Part shown: positions 1 to 7,714 of the stretch, in pieces
Layout of the letters: the number at the start of each line of letters is the position of its first letter
Numbering within the stretch: position 1 is the first letter of the stretch
Origin: Candidatus Poribacteria bacterium
GTDB taxonomy: Bacteria > Poribacteria > WGA-4E > WGA-3G
Direction of reading: 5' to 3'
DNA: 34,975 nt
Assembly (NCBI GenBank): GCA_003635195.1
Contig: PYIY01000058.1
Location: 1-34,975, forward strand
Notes under the pieces: generated by a model
Databases searched by the model: none
Told to the model about the DNA's origin: nothing
What the model saw: only the letters and a program-made list of their open reading frames with translations
Made by a program: the position numbers and the translations under genes

Positions 1-707
1 ATGCGATCTCTCGCCTCGGTGATGTTTTGATACTCATTGATGTCAACTTCTTCCTCTTTGAGCGTGCGGATGAGTCTTTCAGCATATCCGTTCTCCCAAG
101 GCCGTCCGCGACGGGCGACGGAAATCTCAACACCATGTGCTTGGAGTGTTGCGATATAAGTTTTTGAAAGATACTGCACGCCTTGATCGGAATGATGAAT
201 CTCCGGGACGCTGTGGCATAATGCCTCTTTCAGCGGTTTGAGCGTCAGAGATTGGGTCAAGTGCTGACTGATCTGCCACGCTTTGATCATCCGAGTGAAA
301 ACATCCATGAGCAGGCAGAGGTAGATGAAACGTCCCTTGAGACGCACATAGGTAATATCTGCCACCCAGACCTGATCCTGATGAGAGACCTCAAGGGTTT
401 CAAGCAGGTTGCGCCACGGTTTCTCCCCTTGAAGCGATCTTGTTGTTCGACACGCACGCTTCACGGAGACCAAGAGATCATTGTCTTTCATCAACCGAGC
501 GACGCGTCGGGTGCCAACGCTGTATCCCTGACGCACGAGGAGCTGTGTGATACGTCTATACCCGTATCTCGGATACGCGCCAGCAAGTTTCTCTATTTCA
601 GCGCGCAGAACCGCTTCGGATGGATCCGCTTTCGGTTGATAATAGAAACTGCTCCGGTTGATGCCGAGGATTTCACAAATATCTCGCACGGAATGCTCCT
701 TGCGCAA
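1..707 (-). CDS. IS3-family transposase OrfB (DDE integrase), C-terminus outside window
   Basis: Partial copy of the OrfB seen complete at 33874-34677. It contains the HTH_21-like N-terminus, the catalytic D117 in the VADITY context, D174 in HHSDQG and E210 in NGYAERLIRTLK, so all three residues of the DDE triad are present before the window edge cuts the frame at about residue 235. The ATG at 707 is probably not the main start. The frame stays open upstream to the A8 slip site at 761-768, and the expected product is an OrfAB fusion that reads KKTIDGVGLTLSEKRCYISA across the junction. Confidence 0.93.
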   Translation of the reverse strand, partial: MRKEHSVRDICEILGINRSSFYYQPKADPSEAVLRAEIEKLAGAYPRYGYRRITQLLVRQGYSVGTRRVARLMKDNDLLVSVKRACRTTRSLQGEKPWRNLLETLEVSHQDQVWVADITYVRLKGRFIYLCLLMDVFTRMIKAWQISQHLTQSLTLKPLKEALCHSVPEIHHSDQGVQYLSKTYIATLQAHGVEISVARRGRPWENGYAERLIRTLKEEEVDINEYQNITEARDR

Positions 708-739
708 TGCCGAAATGTAGCATCGCTTCTCAGATAGCG

Positions 740-1024
740 TTAGTCCAACTCCGTCAATAGTTTTTTTTGGATGTCTAAAGCCACCGCCATCCTCCCAACG
801 AGCTGCTCAAGGTGGGCGATACGCTTCTCAGCATCACTCGACTGCTTATCCGTAGACTCAAATAACGAGGACGCATTTTCAAGGAGGTGTCGCTTCCACT
901 CTGAGAGTTGATTTTCGTTGAGATTATGTCGCCTACAGACTTCTGCTTGGGAAGTCGCACCACTGAGGACTTCAAAAACAAGTTCCGCTTTAAACTCAGG
1001 GGTGAATCTTCTTCGTTTCGCCAT
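740..1024 (-). CDS. IS3-family transposase OrfA (HTH protein)
   Basis: 94 residues, starting MAKRRRFTPEFKAELVFEVL, with the usual IS3 OrfA helix-turn-helix (AEVCRRHNLNENQLSEWKRH, about residues 28-47) followed by a leucine-rich coiled coil (about 65-90). It binds the IS ends and dimerises. The gene ends in the frame ...DIQKKLLTELD and stops at 740-742. The slippery A8 lies at 761-768, seven codons before the stop, which is the classic arrangement for -1 programmed frameshifting into orfB. A purine-rich GGAGT lies about 8 nt upstream of the ATG. The complete copy is here; the second copy at the right end lacks its start. Confidence 0.93.
   Translation of the reverse strand: MAKRRRFTPEFKAELVFEVLSGATSQAEVCRRHNLNENQLSEWKRHLLENASSLFESTDKQSSDAEKRIAHLEQLVGRMAVALDIQKKLLTELD
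761..768 (-). promoter_or_regulatory. A8 slippery site for -1 frameshifting (left IS copy)
   Basis: Eight consecutive A on the minus strand in the codons CAA AAA AAA C. Slipping back one base continues the frame past the orfA stop (740-742) as KKTIDGVGLTLSEK... straight into OrfB, with no stop codon in between. The same site recurs at 34731-34738 in the right copy. This is seen directly; that it frameshifts is inferred from the family rule for IS3. Confidence 0.85.
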
Positions 1025-1087
1025 TGGATACTCCTTTCAATTGAGATTGTCATTATAGCACAATCTTCCTTTAGGGAGTGGTCTAAA

Positions 1088-2136
1088 AAACCGTAGGCAG
1101 TACAATAGGTCCCCTTGCAAACCTAACAAATTTGCGTTTCCTTTCTATTGGCGGAGCGGACATATCCGACCTAACCCCCTTGACCAACCTAACGAAACTG
1201 GAAATCCTAACATTTCAGCATAATGAAATATCAGATATATCCCAATTAACTGGCTTAACACAACTCAAACGCCTACATTTAGGAAATAATAAAATATCAG
1301 ATGTGTCCCCATTAGCAAATTTGACCCAACTAAAATGGGGTGATCTTAGAAATAATAATATTTCTGACTTTTCACCTTTAGACACATTACTTCAAAGCAC
1401 ATCTATAATCTTATTCGGAAACCCCGGCTTCCCCAGCGGAGGCCCTAAAATAGAAAAACCGTTGTTATGGGTGACCGTCCCTGCTGAAAAAGACCCCTGG
1501 GGATTTCCAAAGCTTGTTGCATCACAAAAAGACCTACTCTCCGCGGCAAGCAACAATCTCGTGACAGAAATTGAAATATCTACGAATGGCGCAACAGAGG
1601 GGGAAAGTGTTGGAAACAATGTTTGGAGGGGTGGTGAACTCAATGGGGAAGCACTTGGCAATATTAACACAATGCTACGTGACAACGGAATAAATCCACC
1701 CAATATTCCTGACTACGCTATCTATTTATGCTATACTTTCTATTCTACCAGCGAGCAGAACACAACACTGTTTATCGGAAGTGACTTTGAATCAAAAACA
1801 TGGCTTAACGGAACACTTATTAACAAAAACGAAGGATACTACGGACATCCGGATTACCAAACCTTCTTACCAATCACACTCAAACAAGGGAAAAATGTTT
1901 TACTTGTTGCTGTTGCTAATAATGAAGGAGATCAGTGGGGCATTTACGTTGGATTTGCACCTGACACAGAATATACAACCTTTCCACCCTACGATGTGAA
2001 CCAAGACGGACAGATAAACATTTTAGACCTGGTACTGGTAGCAGATGAGTTCGGTAAAAACACCACACAAACGGATATTAACGGCGACGGCGTTGTCAAC
2101 ATCTTGGATTTAGTTATTATTGCAAATGAGATGTAA
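1088..2136 (+). pseudogene. 3' fragment of a secreted leucine-rich-repeat / dockerin protein, truncated by the IS
   Basis: The open frame does not start at an RBS. It runs backward without a stop to the IS edge (TVGSTIGPLANLTNLRFLSI...), in register with the LRR consensus, and meets a stop only inside the IS at 1084-1086. A TTG at 1132 is therefore probably not a genuine start. The protein has about four LRR units of the form 'DISPLxxLTxLxxLxLxxN', a middle beta-rich region with a jelly-roll feel (FIGSDFESKTWLNGTLI, then LKQGKNVLLVAVANNEGDQWG), and a C-terminal type I dockerin with two calcium loops (DVNQDGQINILDL and DINGDGVVNILDL). Dockerin loops bind Ca2+ and anchor secreted proteins to cohesins or the surface. 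The signal peptide and first repeats are missing, so the gene is probably dead. Confidence 0.8.
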
Positions 2137-2461
2137 AACAATTCTAAGCATTCCGCCACCCGCTACTACGGCCATAAACGACGCTATAAACAACTTGTGT
2201 TGAGAATTGTCTGTTGCGGGACTGCGGCAATTCCCTACGCTGGATGCGCAGCACAATGCCGCTCTGAATAAGCGCATAGACCCGCATAATTTTATTTTTC
2301 TGGGATTGCTGCTTCCTAAAGGTCATCTGAAAACCCTGATAACTGATGACTCAAACGCTTAGAGGCCCGCTGGTCCCGCACTCGGTAGGCACGGTTTGTA
2401 ACCTCGCCGGTCCATAAGGTCCAAATAATTCTAAAATCTATCACAAAGGCATCAGAAGATT
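2137..2461 (+). other. non-coding stretch between LRR-dockerin fragment and protease
   Basis: I see no convincing gene here; the small minus-strand frame at 2144-2326 has no domain and no RBS. It contains a CTGATAACTGATGAC element at 2336-2350 of the repeat family also found at 7157, 13808 and 20635. A short GC-rich patch at 2390-2415 with imperfect dyad symmetry (ACGGTTTGTAACCTCGCCGGT) may be another dispersed repeat. No strong promoter was recognised. Confidence 0.5.
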
Positions 2462-3604
2462 ATGACTATGGAAATTGTGAAAAGTCCAAAGGAGATTGCC
2501 GATGCGGTTTTACCGTCTATAGTGCTTCTGGAAATCGAAAGTGCTAACGATCGACCCTATAGGACCGGTAGTGGATTCTTCGTTGGAGAGGGCGAGATTG
2601 TAACCAACTTTCATGTTGTTGAAGATGTCCGCAAAGGTTCGGCAAAGTTGTTTGGACAAGATGAATGGTATGACATCGAAAAGTATACGGCCCTTGATAT
2701 AGACAACGATTTAATTGTATTAAAGATTGAAGACCCAGATCAGGCGATTGTTGACACACCGGCACTTTCGCTTGGAAATAGTAATGATATTCATACCGGG
2801 GATACGATTTATGCTGTCGGCAATCCAGCAGGCTGGGAAGGCACAATCTCAGACGGTATCATAAGTGGGATTAGACAGGAACCCTTGCTTGATAAAAGAA
2901 TTCAGATTACAGCTCCAATTTCCCCAGGAAGCAGTGGCGGGCCGGTCCTAAATACTAAAGGCGAGGTTATCGGTATAGTGTCCGGTTGTCATTCACTTAG
3001 GTCTACGCCTTTGTCCCAGAACCCACAAGACGCACAGTATGTCAATGTTGCCCAGAATCTTAACTTCGCCATTCCTTCAAATTATCTTAAGTCACTTCTT
3101 GAGCAGCGCAATGAGCGCGACGACCCAAACTTTTTGCCCCTAGCAAAATTAGAACGGGTAAAACACATAGATAAACTGGGATGGATCGGTTTAGCCTCCT
3201 ATACATTTCCTCTGCTAAACCAATCGAATAAGGATGTAAAGAATGTTCACTGCCATGTAATTTTCAAAGACAAAGAAGGCGGTGTGATCAAGGGAGATAT
3301 CGTAGTTTTTCCGTGGCTAATACCTGCCAATAGAACTAAGGTCGTAATTCGTCTTGCTGCTTGCGATACGACTGATCTCGGTCTCGCGGACCCTTCACTC
3401 GTTGAAATACTTCAGAAATTAGATATTGCTGAGTACAATGAGTCCGACATTAACAGAAACCCTATTGAATCATTTTTGCTCGGTTTGGCGGATCTGCTGC
3501 TAACTAACATGGACCATGCTAAATACAGTTCGATTAAACCTCACGTTAAACGGTTGATGAAGGACTATGAAATTCGGGTCGTTGACTTGGAGGTAGTGGA
3601 TTGA
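2462..3604 (+). CDS. trypsin-like (HtrA/S1C-type) serine protease without signal peptide
   Basis: 380 residues. The chymotrypsin-fold protease domain covers about 10-215 with a readable triad: H51 in TNFHVVE, D83 in DNDLIVLKI and S158 in PGSSGGPV. The GSGFFVGEGEIVTN stretch before H51 and DGIISGIR after the second barrel are typical of the DegP/HtrA group. There is no signal peptide or membrane segment and no PDZ domain. Residues about 225-380 form an unassigned domain that may bind substrate or partners. The absence of an export signal suggests a cytoplasmic protease, as in stand-alone trypsin-like proteins near defence or signalling genes, but no partner is adjacent here. ATG 2462 and ATG 2468 are both possible starts. 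Upstream is the LRR fragment; downstream is a repeat-rich gap before tatA. Confidence 0.8.
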   Translation: MTMEIVKSPKEIADAVLPSIVLLEIESANDRPYRTGSGFFVGEGEIVTNFHVVEDVRKGSAKLFGQDEWYDIEKYTALDIDNDLIVLKIEDPDQAIVDTPALSLGNSNDIHTGDTIYAVGNPAGWEGTISDGIISGIRQEPLLDKRIQITAPISPGSSGGPVLNTKGEVIGIVSGCHSLRSTPLSQNPQDAQYVNVAQNLNFAIPSNYLKSLLEQRNERDDPNFLPLAKLERVKHIDKLGWIGLASYTFPLLNQSNKDVKNVHCHVIFKDKEGGVIKGDIVVFPWLIPANRTKVVIRLAACDTTDLGLADPSLVEILQKLDIAEYNESDINRNPIESFLLGLADLLLTNMDHAKYSSIKPHVKRLMKDYEIRVVDLEVVD

Positions 3605-3760
3605 TTTTCCAATCCTAAAATCCGCGTAATCCGTGAAAATCCGCGATTTGCGGCGTACGCGAAGAAATCCGCAGAAATCCGCAGAAATCCGCAGAAACAC
3701 CCAAGCAAAGACCCCTATCAAAGACACCAAGCAATACGCAGAAATACCCAAGCAAAAACA
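3601..3760 (+). repeat. AATCCGC-type simple-sequence repeat, including a 10-bp tandem
   Basis: The gap after the protease holds AATCCGCGTAATCCGTGAAA followed by about three exact tandem copies of GCAGAAATCC (about 3663-3696) and then looser CCAAGCAAA/ACGCAGAAA units. Both strands are open here (reading NPQKSAEIRRN on plus), but the periodicity and lack of RBS indicate repeat rather than gene. The rest of the gap (3760-3860) has nothing recognisable. Confidence 0.7.
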
Positions 3761-3860
3761 CCCCAAATGCGACCTGCATTCAGACGATATAATCCCAAAA
3801 ATCTTGATTCAACAACCGAGAACTGGTAACCATTCTTACTGACCACCATTAAAAAATTAA

Positions 3861-3889
3861 TTGCCAATACGTCTATTTTATGCTATACT
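3861..3889 (+). promoter_or_regulatory. sigma70-type promoter for tatA-tatC
   Basis: TTGCCA at 3861-3866, a 17-bp spacer, and TATACT at 3884-3889 preceded by TGC, which is an extended -10. The expected start is near 3896, leaving a leader of about 42 nt with a Shine-Dalgarno GGGAGG at 3922-3927 before the tatA ATG at 3938. Confidence 0.7.
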
Positions 3890-3937
3890 TTAGGTAGCAG
3901 CAAATTGCCACATATTATTAAGGGAGGCATCAAGCAC

Positions 3938-4156
3938 ATGGGTGGAATAGGCGGAATAGAGATTTTTATAATCCTTGTGGTCGCACTCGTCATTTTCGGA
4001 CCCCAAAAATTGCCGGAAATGGGGCGTTCGCTCGGGAAAGCGATCCGGGAATTTAAGAGTGCCGGCACCGAGCTCCAAGATGAACTCACAAAGGCAGTGG
4101 ATGAAGTTGATAAGGACCCGGAACCGAATATCAAACCCCCGACGAAAACCTCTTAA
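3938..4156 (+). CDS. tatA: TatA/E family twin-arginine translocase subunit
   Basis: 72 residues from ATG 3938, chosen because GGGAGG ends 10 nt upstream and the protein then begins MGGIGGIEIF as usual for TatA. A TTG at 3905 would add eleven residues with no RBS. It shows the family plan: one N-terminal membrane helix (about residues 7-21), the FGPQKLPEMGRSLGKAIREFK hinge and amphipathic helix, and an acidic, charged tail. TatA oligomers form the channel through which TatC-bound, folded Tat substrates cross the inner membrane. It is 17 nt upstream of tatC in the same operon; no separate tatB is seen, so this may serve a minimal TatAC system. Confidence 0.95.
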   Translation: MGGIGGIEIFIILVVALVIFGPQKLPEMGRSLGKAIREFKSAGTELQDELTKAVDEVDKDPEPNIKPPTKTS

Positions 4157-4173
4157 CGCGAACGGGACACACT

Positions 4174-5010
4174 ATGGAATCTAAGGAATCTAACGATGTT
4201 GAGATGAACTTCTGGGAACATCTCGAGGAACTCCGGCGGCGAATTATCATCGCTGCAATCGCAATCGGTGTCTTTACGGTGTTGTGTCTATCCTTTAGCA
4301 AACCGATTGAGAAAGTTGTTATGTTCCCGTTGCGGACATCTATGAGCACACTGATTGCGAATGCTATTGATGCCACAGTCGGCGGTGATGGCTCAATATT
4401 CGGGTTTCTTGCGGTCACTTTGCGCGCGGGGGCTTCCAGCATTGATGCTATACTCATGAAAGTCGGACCCTTAGAAGGTATCATGGCGTTCCTGAAATTG
4501 GGGGTTACCGCCGGTATTTTGCTCGCATCGCCGATAATCATTTATCAGGTCTGGGCATTCATTTTCCCGGCGTTGAATCGTGAGGAAAAGCGATTCGCTG
4601 TGCCGCTTTTTCTGATTATCGTCGCATTTTTCATCATCGGTGCTGTTTTCGCCTACTTTATTGTTGTACCGGTCGTTCTACAGTTCTCCGCGCAGCTGTT
4701 TCCAGAGATGCCGAATATGTGGGACTTGGAAAATTATCTGAGCCTTGTAACAAAATTAATCTTAGGCTTCGGTATCGCTTTCGAGTTACCGATAGTGATG
4801 GCGTTTCTGTCTCGTATCGGTGTGATTAATGCACGGGGCTTTCGTGAAAAGCAAAGCTACGCTTTATTGGGTATCTGTGTGATGTCGGCGCTGTTGACAC
4901 CGGCAGATCCATGGTCGATGCTGTTGATGGCGATACCGCTCTTCATTTTGTATCAGCTCGGCATTTTTTTCGCTTACCTCGTCGAAAAGGAGCAGGAAGT
5001 TTATGGCTAA
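4174..5010 (+). CDS. tatC: Sec-independent protein translocase TatC
   Basis: 278 residues. It opens with the TatC signature MNFWEHLEELRRRIIIA (the conserved Glu in the cytoplasmic N-terminus recognises the twin-arginine signal), followed by about six hydrophobic segments, including FLKLGVTAGILLASPIIIYQVWAFIFPAL and the late ALLTPADPWSMLLMAIPLF motif. The first periplasmic loop (about residues 55-100) is longer than in E. coli TatC. Together with TatA it forms the Tat receptor and translocase in the inner membrane. The stop overlaps the next ATG by 8 nt (ATGGCTAA), suggesting translational coupling to the zinc-ribbon protein. Confidence 0.96.
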   Translation: MESKESNDVEMNFWEHLEELRRRIIIAAIAIGVFTVLCLSFSKPIEKVVMFPLRTSMSTLIANAIDATVGGDGSIFGFLAVTLRAGASSIDAILMKVGPLEGIMAFLKLGVTAGILLASPIIIYQVWAFIFPALNREEKRFAVPLFLIIVAFFIIGAVFAYFIVVPVVLQFSAQLFPEMPNMWDLENYLSLVTKLILGFGIAFELPIVMAFLSRIGVINARGFREKQSYALLGICVMSALLTPADPWSMLLMAIPLFILYQLGIFFAYLVEKEQEVYG

Positions 5011-5776
5011 CGAGTCTTTGAGGCAACAACTCGCGCTGCTTTACCAATTACAAGAGCGCGACACGGAACTATTGTCAATCCAACAAAAACTTCAGACCAT
5101 CCCACGCCAGATTGAGGAATTAGAAGCAGGGGTTGCCAAATATGAAGCCGACATCGCAGCAAAATCTGAAGAACTCGCGGAAGCCGAAAAAGCGCAGCGC
5201 GCCAGAAACGCTGAAATTGAAATGAACGCTGTGCAACGCGAAAAATATCAAACTGAACAGCGAACTGCTACATCTAACCAAGCCTATGATGCCCTCGAAC
5301 GGCAGATCGAATTCCTTGACGAACAAGACGATGAAGCCGAAGATAATATCCTCCTGCTCATGGAGGAGAGCGATCGGTTGACAGAAGAACTGGCAAAACT
5401 AAATGCTGAGGTAAATCAGGAAAAGGAAAAAACCGCTGCTGAAACCGAACAATTTCGACAGGAACTGCGTACCTTAGAAACACAACGCGGTGAAAAGATG
5501 AAAGAGCGAAAGGCGTTTCTCCCTAAAATCGACAAAGTACGCAGAGACGAATATCATCGATGGATGAAAGCACAGCTGGCAAGTGAATCTGGCACCGCAC
5601 GCGTGAAAAGTGGTTTTATAGCCTTAGGTAAGGACGGCACTTGCAGCAGCTGCCGGATCGCTATTCAACCGCAGACGCTCAAGGAAGCACAGAAGTATGA
5701 GAAACAGGTTTACTGCTCAAGTTGTAAGCGGCTGCTTTACGTTGAACCTGTCACACCCGATGTGCCATTTCCATAG
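5003..5776 (+). CDS. coiled-coil protein with C-terminal C4 zinc ribbon (COG1579 type)
   Basis: 257 residues. Residues about 5-190 are an almost continuous charged coiled coil, rich in E, Q, K and A. The C-terminus is a zinc ribbon with C214-x2-C217 and C238-x2-C241 (GTCSSC ... YCSSC). This architecture matches the widespread family of zinc-ribbon coiled-coil proteins of unclear function, thought to bind nucleic acid. The start overlaps the tatC stop by 8 nt, so it is co-translated with the Tat genes. I see no direct functional link to Tat; operon sharing may be incidental. Confidence 0.85.
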   Translation: MANESLRQQLALLYQLQERDTELLSIQQKLQTIPRQIEELEAGVAKYEADIAAKSEELAEAEKAQRARNAEIEMNAVQREKYQTEQRTATSNQAYDALERQIEFLDEQDDEAEDNILLLMEESDRLTEELAKLNAEVNQEKEKTAAETEQFRQELRTLETQRGEKMKERKAFLPKIDKVRRDEYHRWMKAQLASESGTARVKSGFIALGKDGTCSSCRIAIQPQTLKEAQKYEKQVYCSSCKRLLYVEPVTPDVPFP

Positions 5777-5847
5777 AGAACGAAATCCGGGCACTGACGA
5801 GATTCCAAGCCGCGTAAACACTAAAGAACAGGAGGCACTCACACGCG

Positions 5848-6171
5848 ATGCCTTTTTTTGTCATTGATGAACAGCCCGAAAAAAAGATTTTTGACGGAGC
5901 CAGCATCCGCACCCTTCACGGCGAAAAACTGATGATGTCCTTCGTTAATTTGAAACCCCATAGTGTTGTCGCTGAGCATAGCCACCCACATGAACAGATG
6001 GGAATGGTCCTTGAAGGCACATTTGAATTAACCATTGATGGGGAATCCCAGACCCTTAAAAAAGGAGATGCTTACCTCATTCCGTCCAATGTGAAACACA
6101 GCGCAAAAGCTTTTGATGAACCCGCCGTTGCACTTGACATCTTTAGCCCACCAAGAGAAGATTACAAATAA
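5848..6171 (+). CDS. small cupin-domain protein
   Basis: 107 residues, a single cupin barrel. Cupin motif 1 reads AEHSHPHEQMGMVLEG, giving metal ligands H44, H46 and E49 or Q50. Motif 2 (DAYLIPSNVKHSAKA) gives H84. GGAGG at 5831-5835 lies 12 nt before the ATG. Such single-domain cupins bind a divalent metal and act as isomerases, dioxygenases or sugar-binding sensors; the substrate cannot be predicted. It stands alone between the tat cluster and pgeF, 71 nt after the zinc-ribbon gene. Confidence 0.85.
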   Translation: MPFFVIDEQPEKKIFDGASIRTLHGEKLMMSFVNLKPHSVVAEHSHPHEQMGMVLEGTFELTIDGESQTLKKGDAYLIPSNVKHSAKAFDEPAVALDIFSPPREDYK

Positions 6172-6310
6172 AACGGGACTTACACACAACGTCAATGTTG
6201 ATAGATGAAAGAACAGAGGAGAAGAAACCTCTTTCGCTTCCAATCTTCCACCCTTCCAATCTCACAAGCAAAAGAACAGATTTCGCTTAATCCCAAGAAG
6301 ATTACAAATT

Positions 6311-7066
6311 ATGAATATCTATCACCCTATTCAGGAACTTCAGGCAACAGGTATCGTCACCGCTGGTGTGAGTCTACGTCACGGTGGTGTCAGTCGTAGT
6401 CCTTATGCCTCCCTGAATCTTGCTGAACATGTCGCTGATGATCCGAACGCAGTTGCAGCGAACAGAGAGATTTTCTTCCAGAAAACCGGCTTAACGGATC
6501 TGCGCTACTGTCGTCAAGTTCACGGCACTGATGTTATTAATGTCGTTGACCAAGCACTGCCAACTTCTACACTACCGCCAGAAGCGGACGCACTTGTTAC
6601 GGCGCAGCGCGACGTAGCATTAGCCATTTTCACTGCCGATTGTGTCCCTATTTTCATAGTAGATGTTACAACACCCGCGATCGGCATTGCCCACGCGGGG
6701 TGGCGGGGCACGCTCGCACGCATAGCAGTCAATACCCTCGCGCGAATGGAGACACTATTTGGAACAGTTGCCGCAAACTGCCAAATCCATTTAGGGCCGT
6801 CCATCCAAAAGTGTTGTTATACCGTCAGCGAAGAGCTGATCACCCAATTTACTGACCACTTCGGCAGCATTGTAGCCAGTGGCACAAACCTGAGCCTACA
6901 ATCGTCTAACGTTAATCAATTAGTTGAAGTAGGTGTATCCCCCGCTGTCATTTCAGTATCACCATTTTGTACAGCCTGTCGCACAGATCTTTTTTATTCC
7001 CATCGAGCGGAGGATGGACAAACCGGTAGAATGCTCTCATTTATCGAACTCAACAGCAAAAGCTAA
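6311..7066 (+). CDS. pgeF: PgeF/YlmD (LACC1-like) peptidoglycan-editing / purine nucleoside hydrolase family
   Basis: 251 residues. The family's zinc ligands are present: H71 in RQVHGT, C111 in FTADCVP and H128 in GIAHAGWRGT. The later LGPSIQKCCYTV stretch and a C-terminal RTDLFYSHRAE...GRMLSFI are also typical. Members hydrolyse L-Ser from misincorporated UDP-MurNAc-L-Ser (PgeF in E. coli) and show purine nucleoside phosphorylase and adenosine deaminase activity (LACC1/YfiH). The gene is ylmD of the Bacillus ylm cluster, and its position before yggS (ylmE), proC, yggT (ylmG) and ileS-like matches that synteny. The RBS is weak (AAGAAG). Confidence 0.92.
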   Translation: MNIYHPIQELQATGIVTAGVSLRHGGVSRSPYASLNLAEHVADDPNAVAANREIFFQKTGLTDLRYCRQVHGTDVINVVDQALPTSTLPPEADALVTAQRDVALAIFTADCVPIFIVDVTTPAIGIAHAGWRGTLARIAVNTLARMETLFGTVAANCQIHLGPSIQKCCYTVSEELITQFTDHFGSIVASGTNLSLQSSNVNQLVEVGVSPAVISVSPFCTACRTDLFYSHRAEDGQTGRMLSFIELNSKS

Positions 7067-7093
7067 AGACTTCCTCACTGTAGGAGCGACCAA

Positions 7094-7124
7094 TTCCCCC
7101 CTGATAAGGGGGTGTTAAGGGGTT
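7094..7124 (+). repeat. CCCCCTGATAAGGGGG dispersed repeat, copy 1
   Basis: CCCCC-TGATAA-GGGGG hairpin followed by TGTTAAGGGGTT. A closely similar copy lies at 17243-17273 (CCCCCTGATAAGGGGG then ATTTAGGGGGTT). Both sit just after the end of a plus-strand operon, so they could act as transcription-end hairpins or be mobile repeats. Immediately upstream (7079-7089) is TGTAGGAGCGA, matching the first half of the REP units at 22974 and 23008. Confidence 0.75.
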
Positions 7125-7391
7125 GAATCTACCATAATTACTGATGGCTGACGGCTGATAACTGAACGCCTCTGACGTGCTAACGAAAAATTTGCATTCC
7201 TCGGAAAAATATGGTATTATTAAATATACAAATATCGCGAATTGGGCGACTGTCGTTCCAGCACTGTCCGCAGCCGTAACCTCATAACAATTTGTAGCGT
7301 TATTTTTCCTGTATGTTCCAGCTTGTTGGGTCCAATAATTTCTTAAACTTGTTGTTAGACGGCAATTTGATAGATACCCAAGGAATCGTAA
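7125..7391 (+). other. non-coding leader region with repeat and promoter
   Basis: No gene is visible. A GCTGATAACTGA element of the AACTGATAACTG family lies at about 7156-7167. A good promoter is at 7192-7220 (separate entry). About 170 nt of leader follow before the small membrane gene; it has no clear terminator or riboswitch fold that I could recognise by eye. Confidence 0.5.
7192..7220 (+). promoter_or_regulatory. sigma70-type promoter for the small membrane gene, yggS and proC
   Basis: TTGCAT at 7192-7197, spacer of 17, TATTAT at 7215-7220, preceded by TGG (extended -10, TGn). It is the only promoter-like site between pgeF and the gene at 7392 and would drive the yggS-proC-yggT part of the cluster with a leader of about 165 nt. 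Confidence 0.6.
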
Positions 7392-7673
7392 ATGCGCACG
7401 CTTTTTGTAACGTTGTCAAGTGTTATAGGTTTTATTGGGTTAATTTTTATCGTACGCGGTGGGACCCATCCTAACAAGTATCAGGGGGTTTTGGCAGAAA
7501 GCAAGACCGCTGTTCAAGTCACACAGATTTATACAGAGGCAACATATACGATAACGGTCGGTATCGGTATTATGAGTGTCGCTGTCTTAGTCGCTGTTAT
7601 TGGTATTCTCTTTCATACAGCAAACAAACCCTTAGATCCAGATACGCAATCGGTAGACGATCCCGAAGCCTGA
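7392..7673 (+). CDS. small two-helix membrane protein of unknown function
   Basis: 93 residues with membrane segments at about 4-22 (LFVTLSSVIGFIGLIFIV) and 53-75 (ITVGIGIMSVAVLVAVIGILF). The loop between them (about 30 residues) would be outside and the C-terminal acidic tail (DPDTQSVDDPEA) inside, or the reverse. AAGGA lies about 8 nt before the ATG. I do not recognise the family. It occupies the spot between pgeF and yggS in a cluster linked elsewhere to cell division and envelope genes, 41 nt before yggS. Confidence 0.65.
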   Translation: MRTLFVTLSSVIGFIGLIFIVRGGTHPNKYQGVLAESKTAVQVTQIYTEATYTITVGIGIMSVAVLVAVIGILFHTANKPLDPDTQSVDDPEA

Positions 7674-7714
7674 AGAGCCTTTTTAATAAATCGAAAAATT
7701 TTGGAATCGAAAAA

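Larger units (their letters stand above)
1..1087 (-). mobile_element. IS3-family insertion sequence, left copy, truncated by the window start
   Basis: Carries orfA (740-1024) and the first 235 codons of orfB on the minus strand, with a run of eight A (minus strand) at 761-768 joining them by -1 frameshift. The outer edge is taken as GTGGTCTAAA at 1078-1087, because its reverse complement TTTAGACCAC starts the other copy at 33852-33861; these would be the terminal inverted repeats. The flank immediately right of 1087 belongs to an LRR-dockerin gene that the element interrupts. Bases 1-1005 appear identical to 33971-34975. The distal end of this copy lies outside the window, so its target duplication cannot be read. 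Confidence 0.9.

Noticed and set aside
252..737. 161-codon plus-strand frame (repeated at 34222-34707)
   Set aside because: It is the antisense shadow of IS3 orfB; no RBS and no domain.
2144..2326. 60-codon minus-strand frame
   Set aside because: No RBS, no recognisable domain, in a repeat-bearing gap.
3633..3842. Small plus-strand protein (NPQKSAEIRRN...)
   Set aside because: Translation of a 10-bp tandem and related simple repeats, no RBS.
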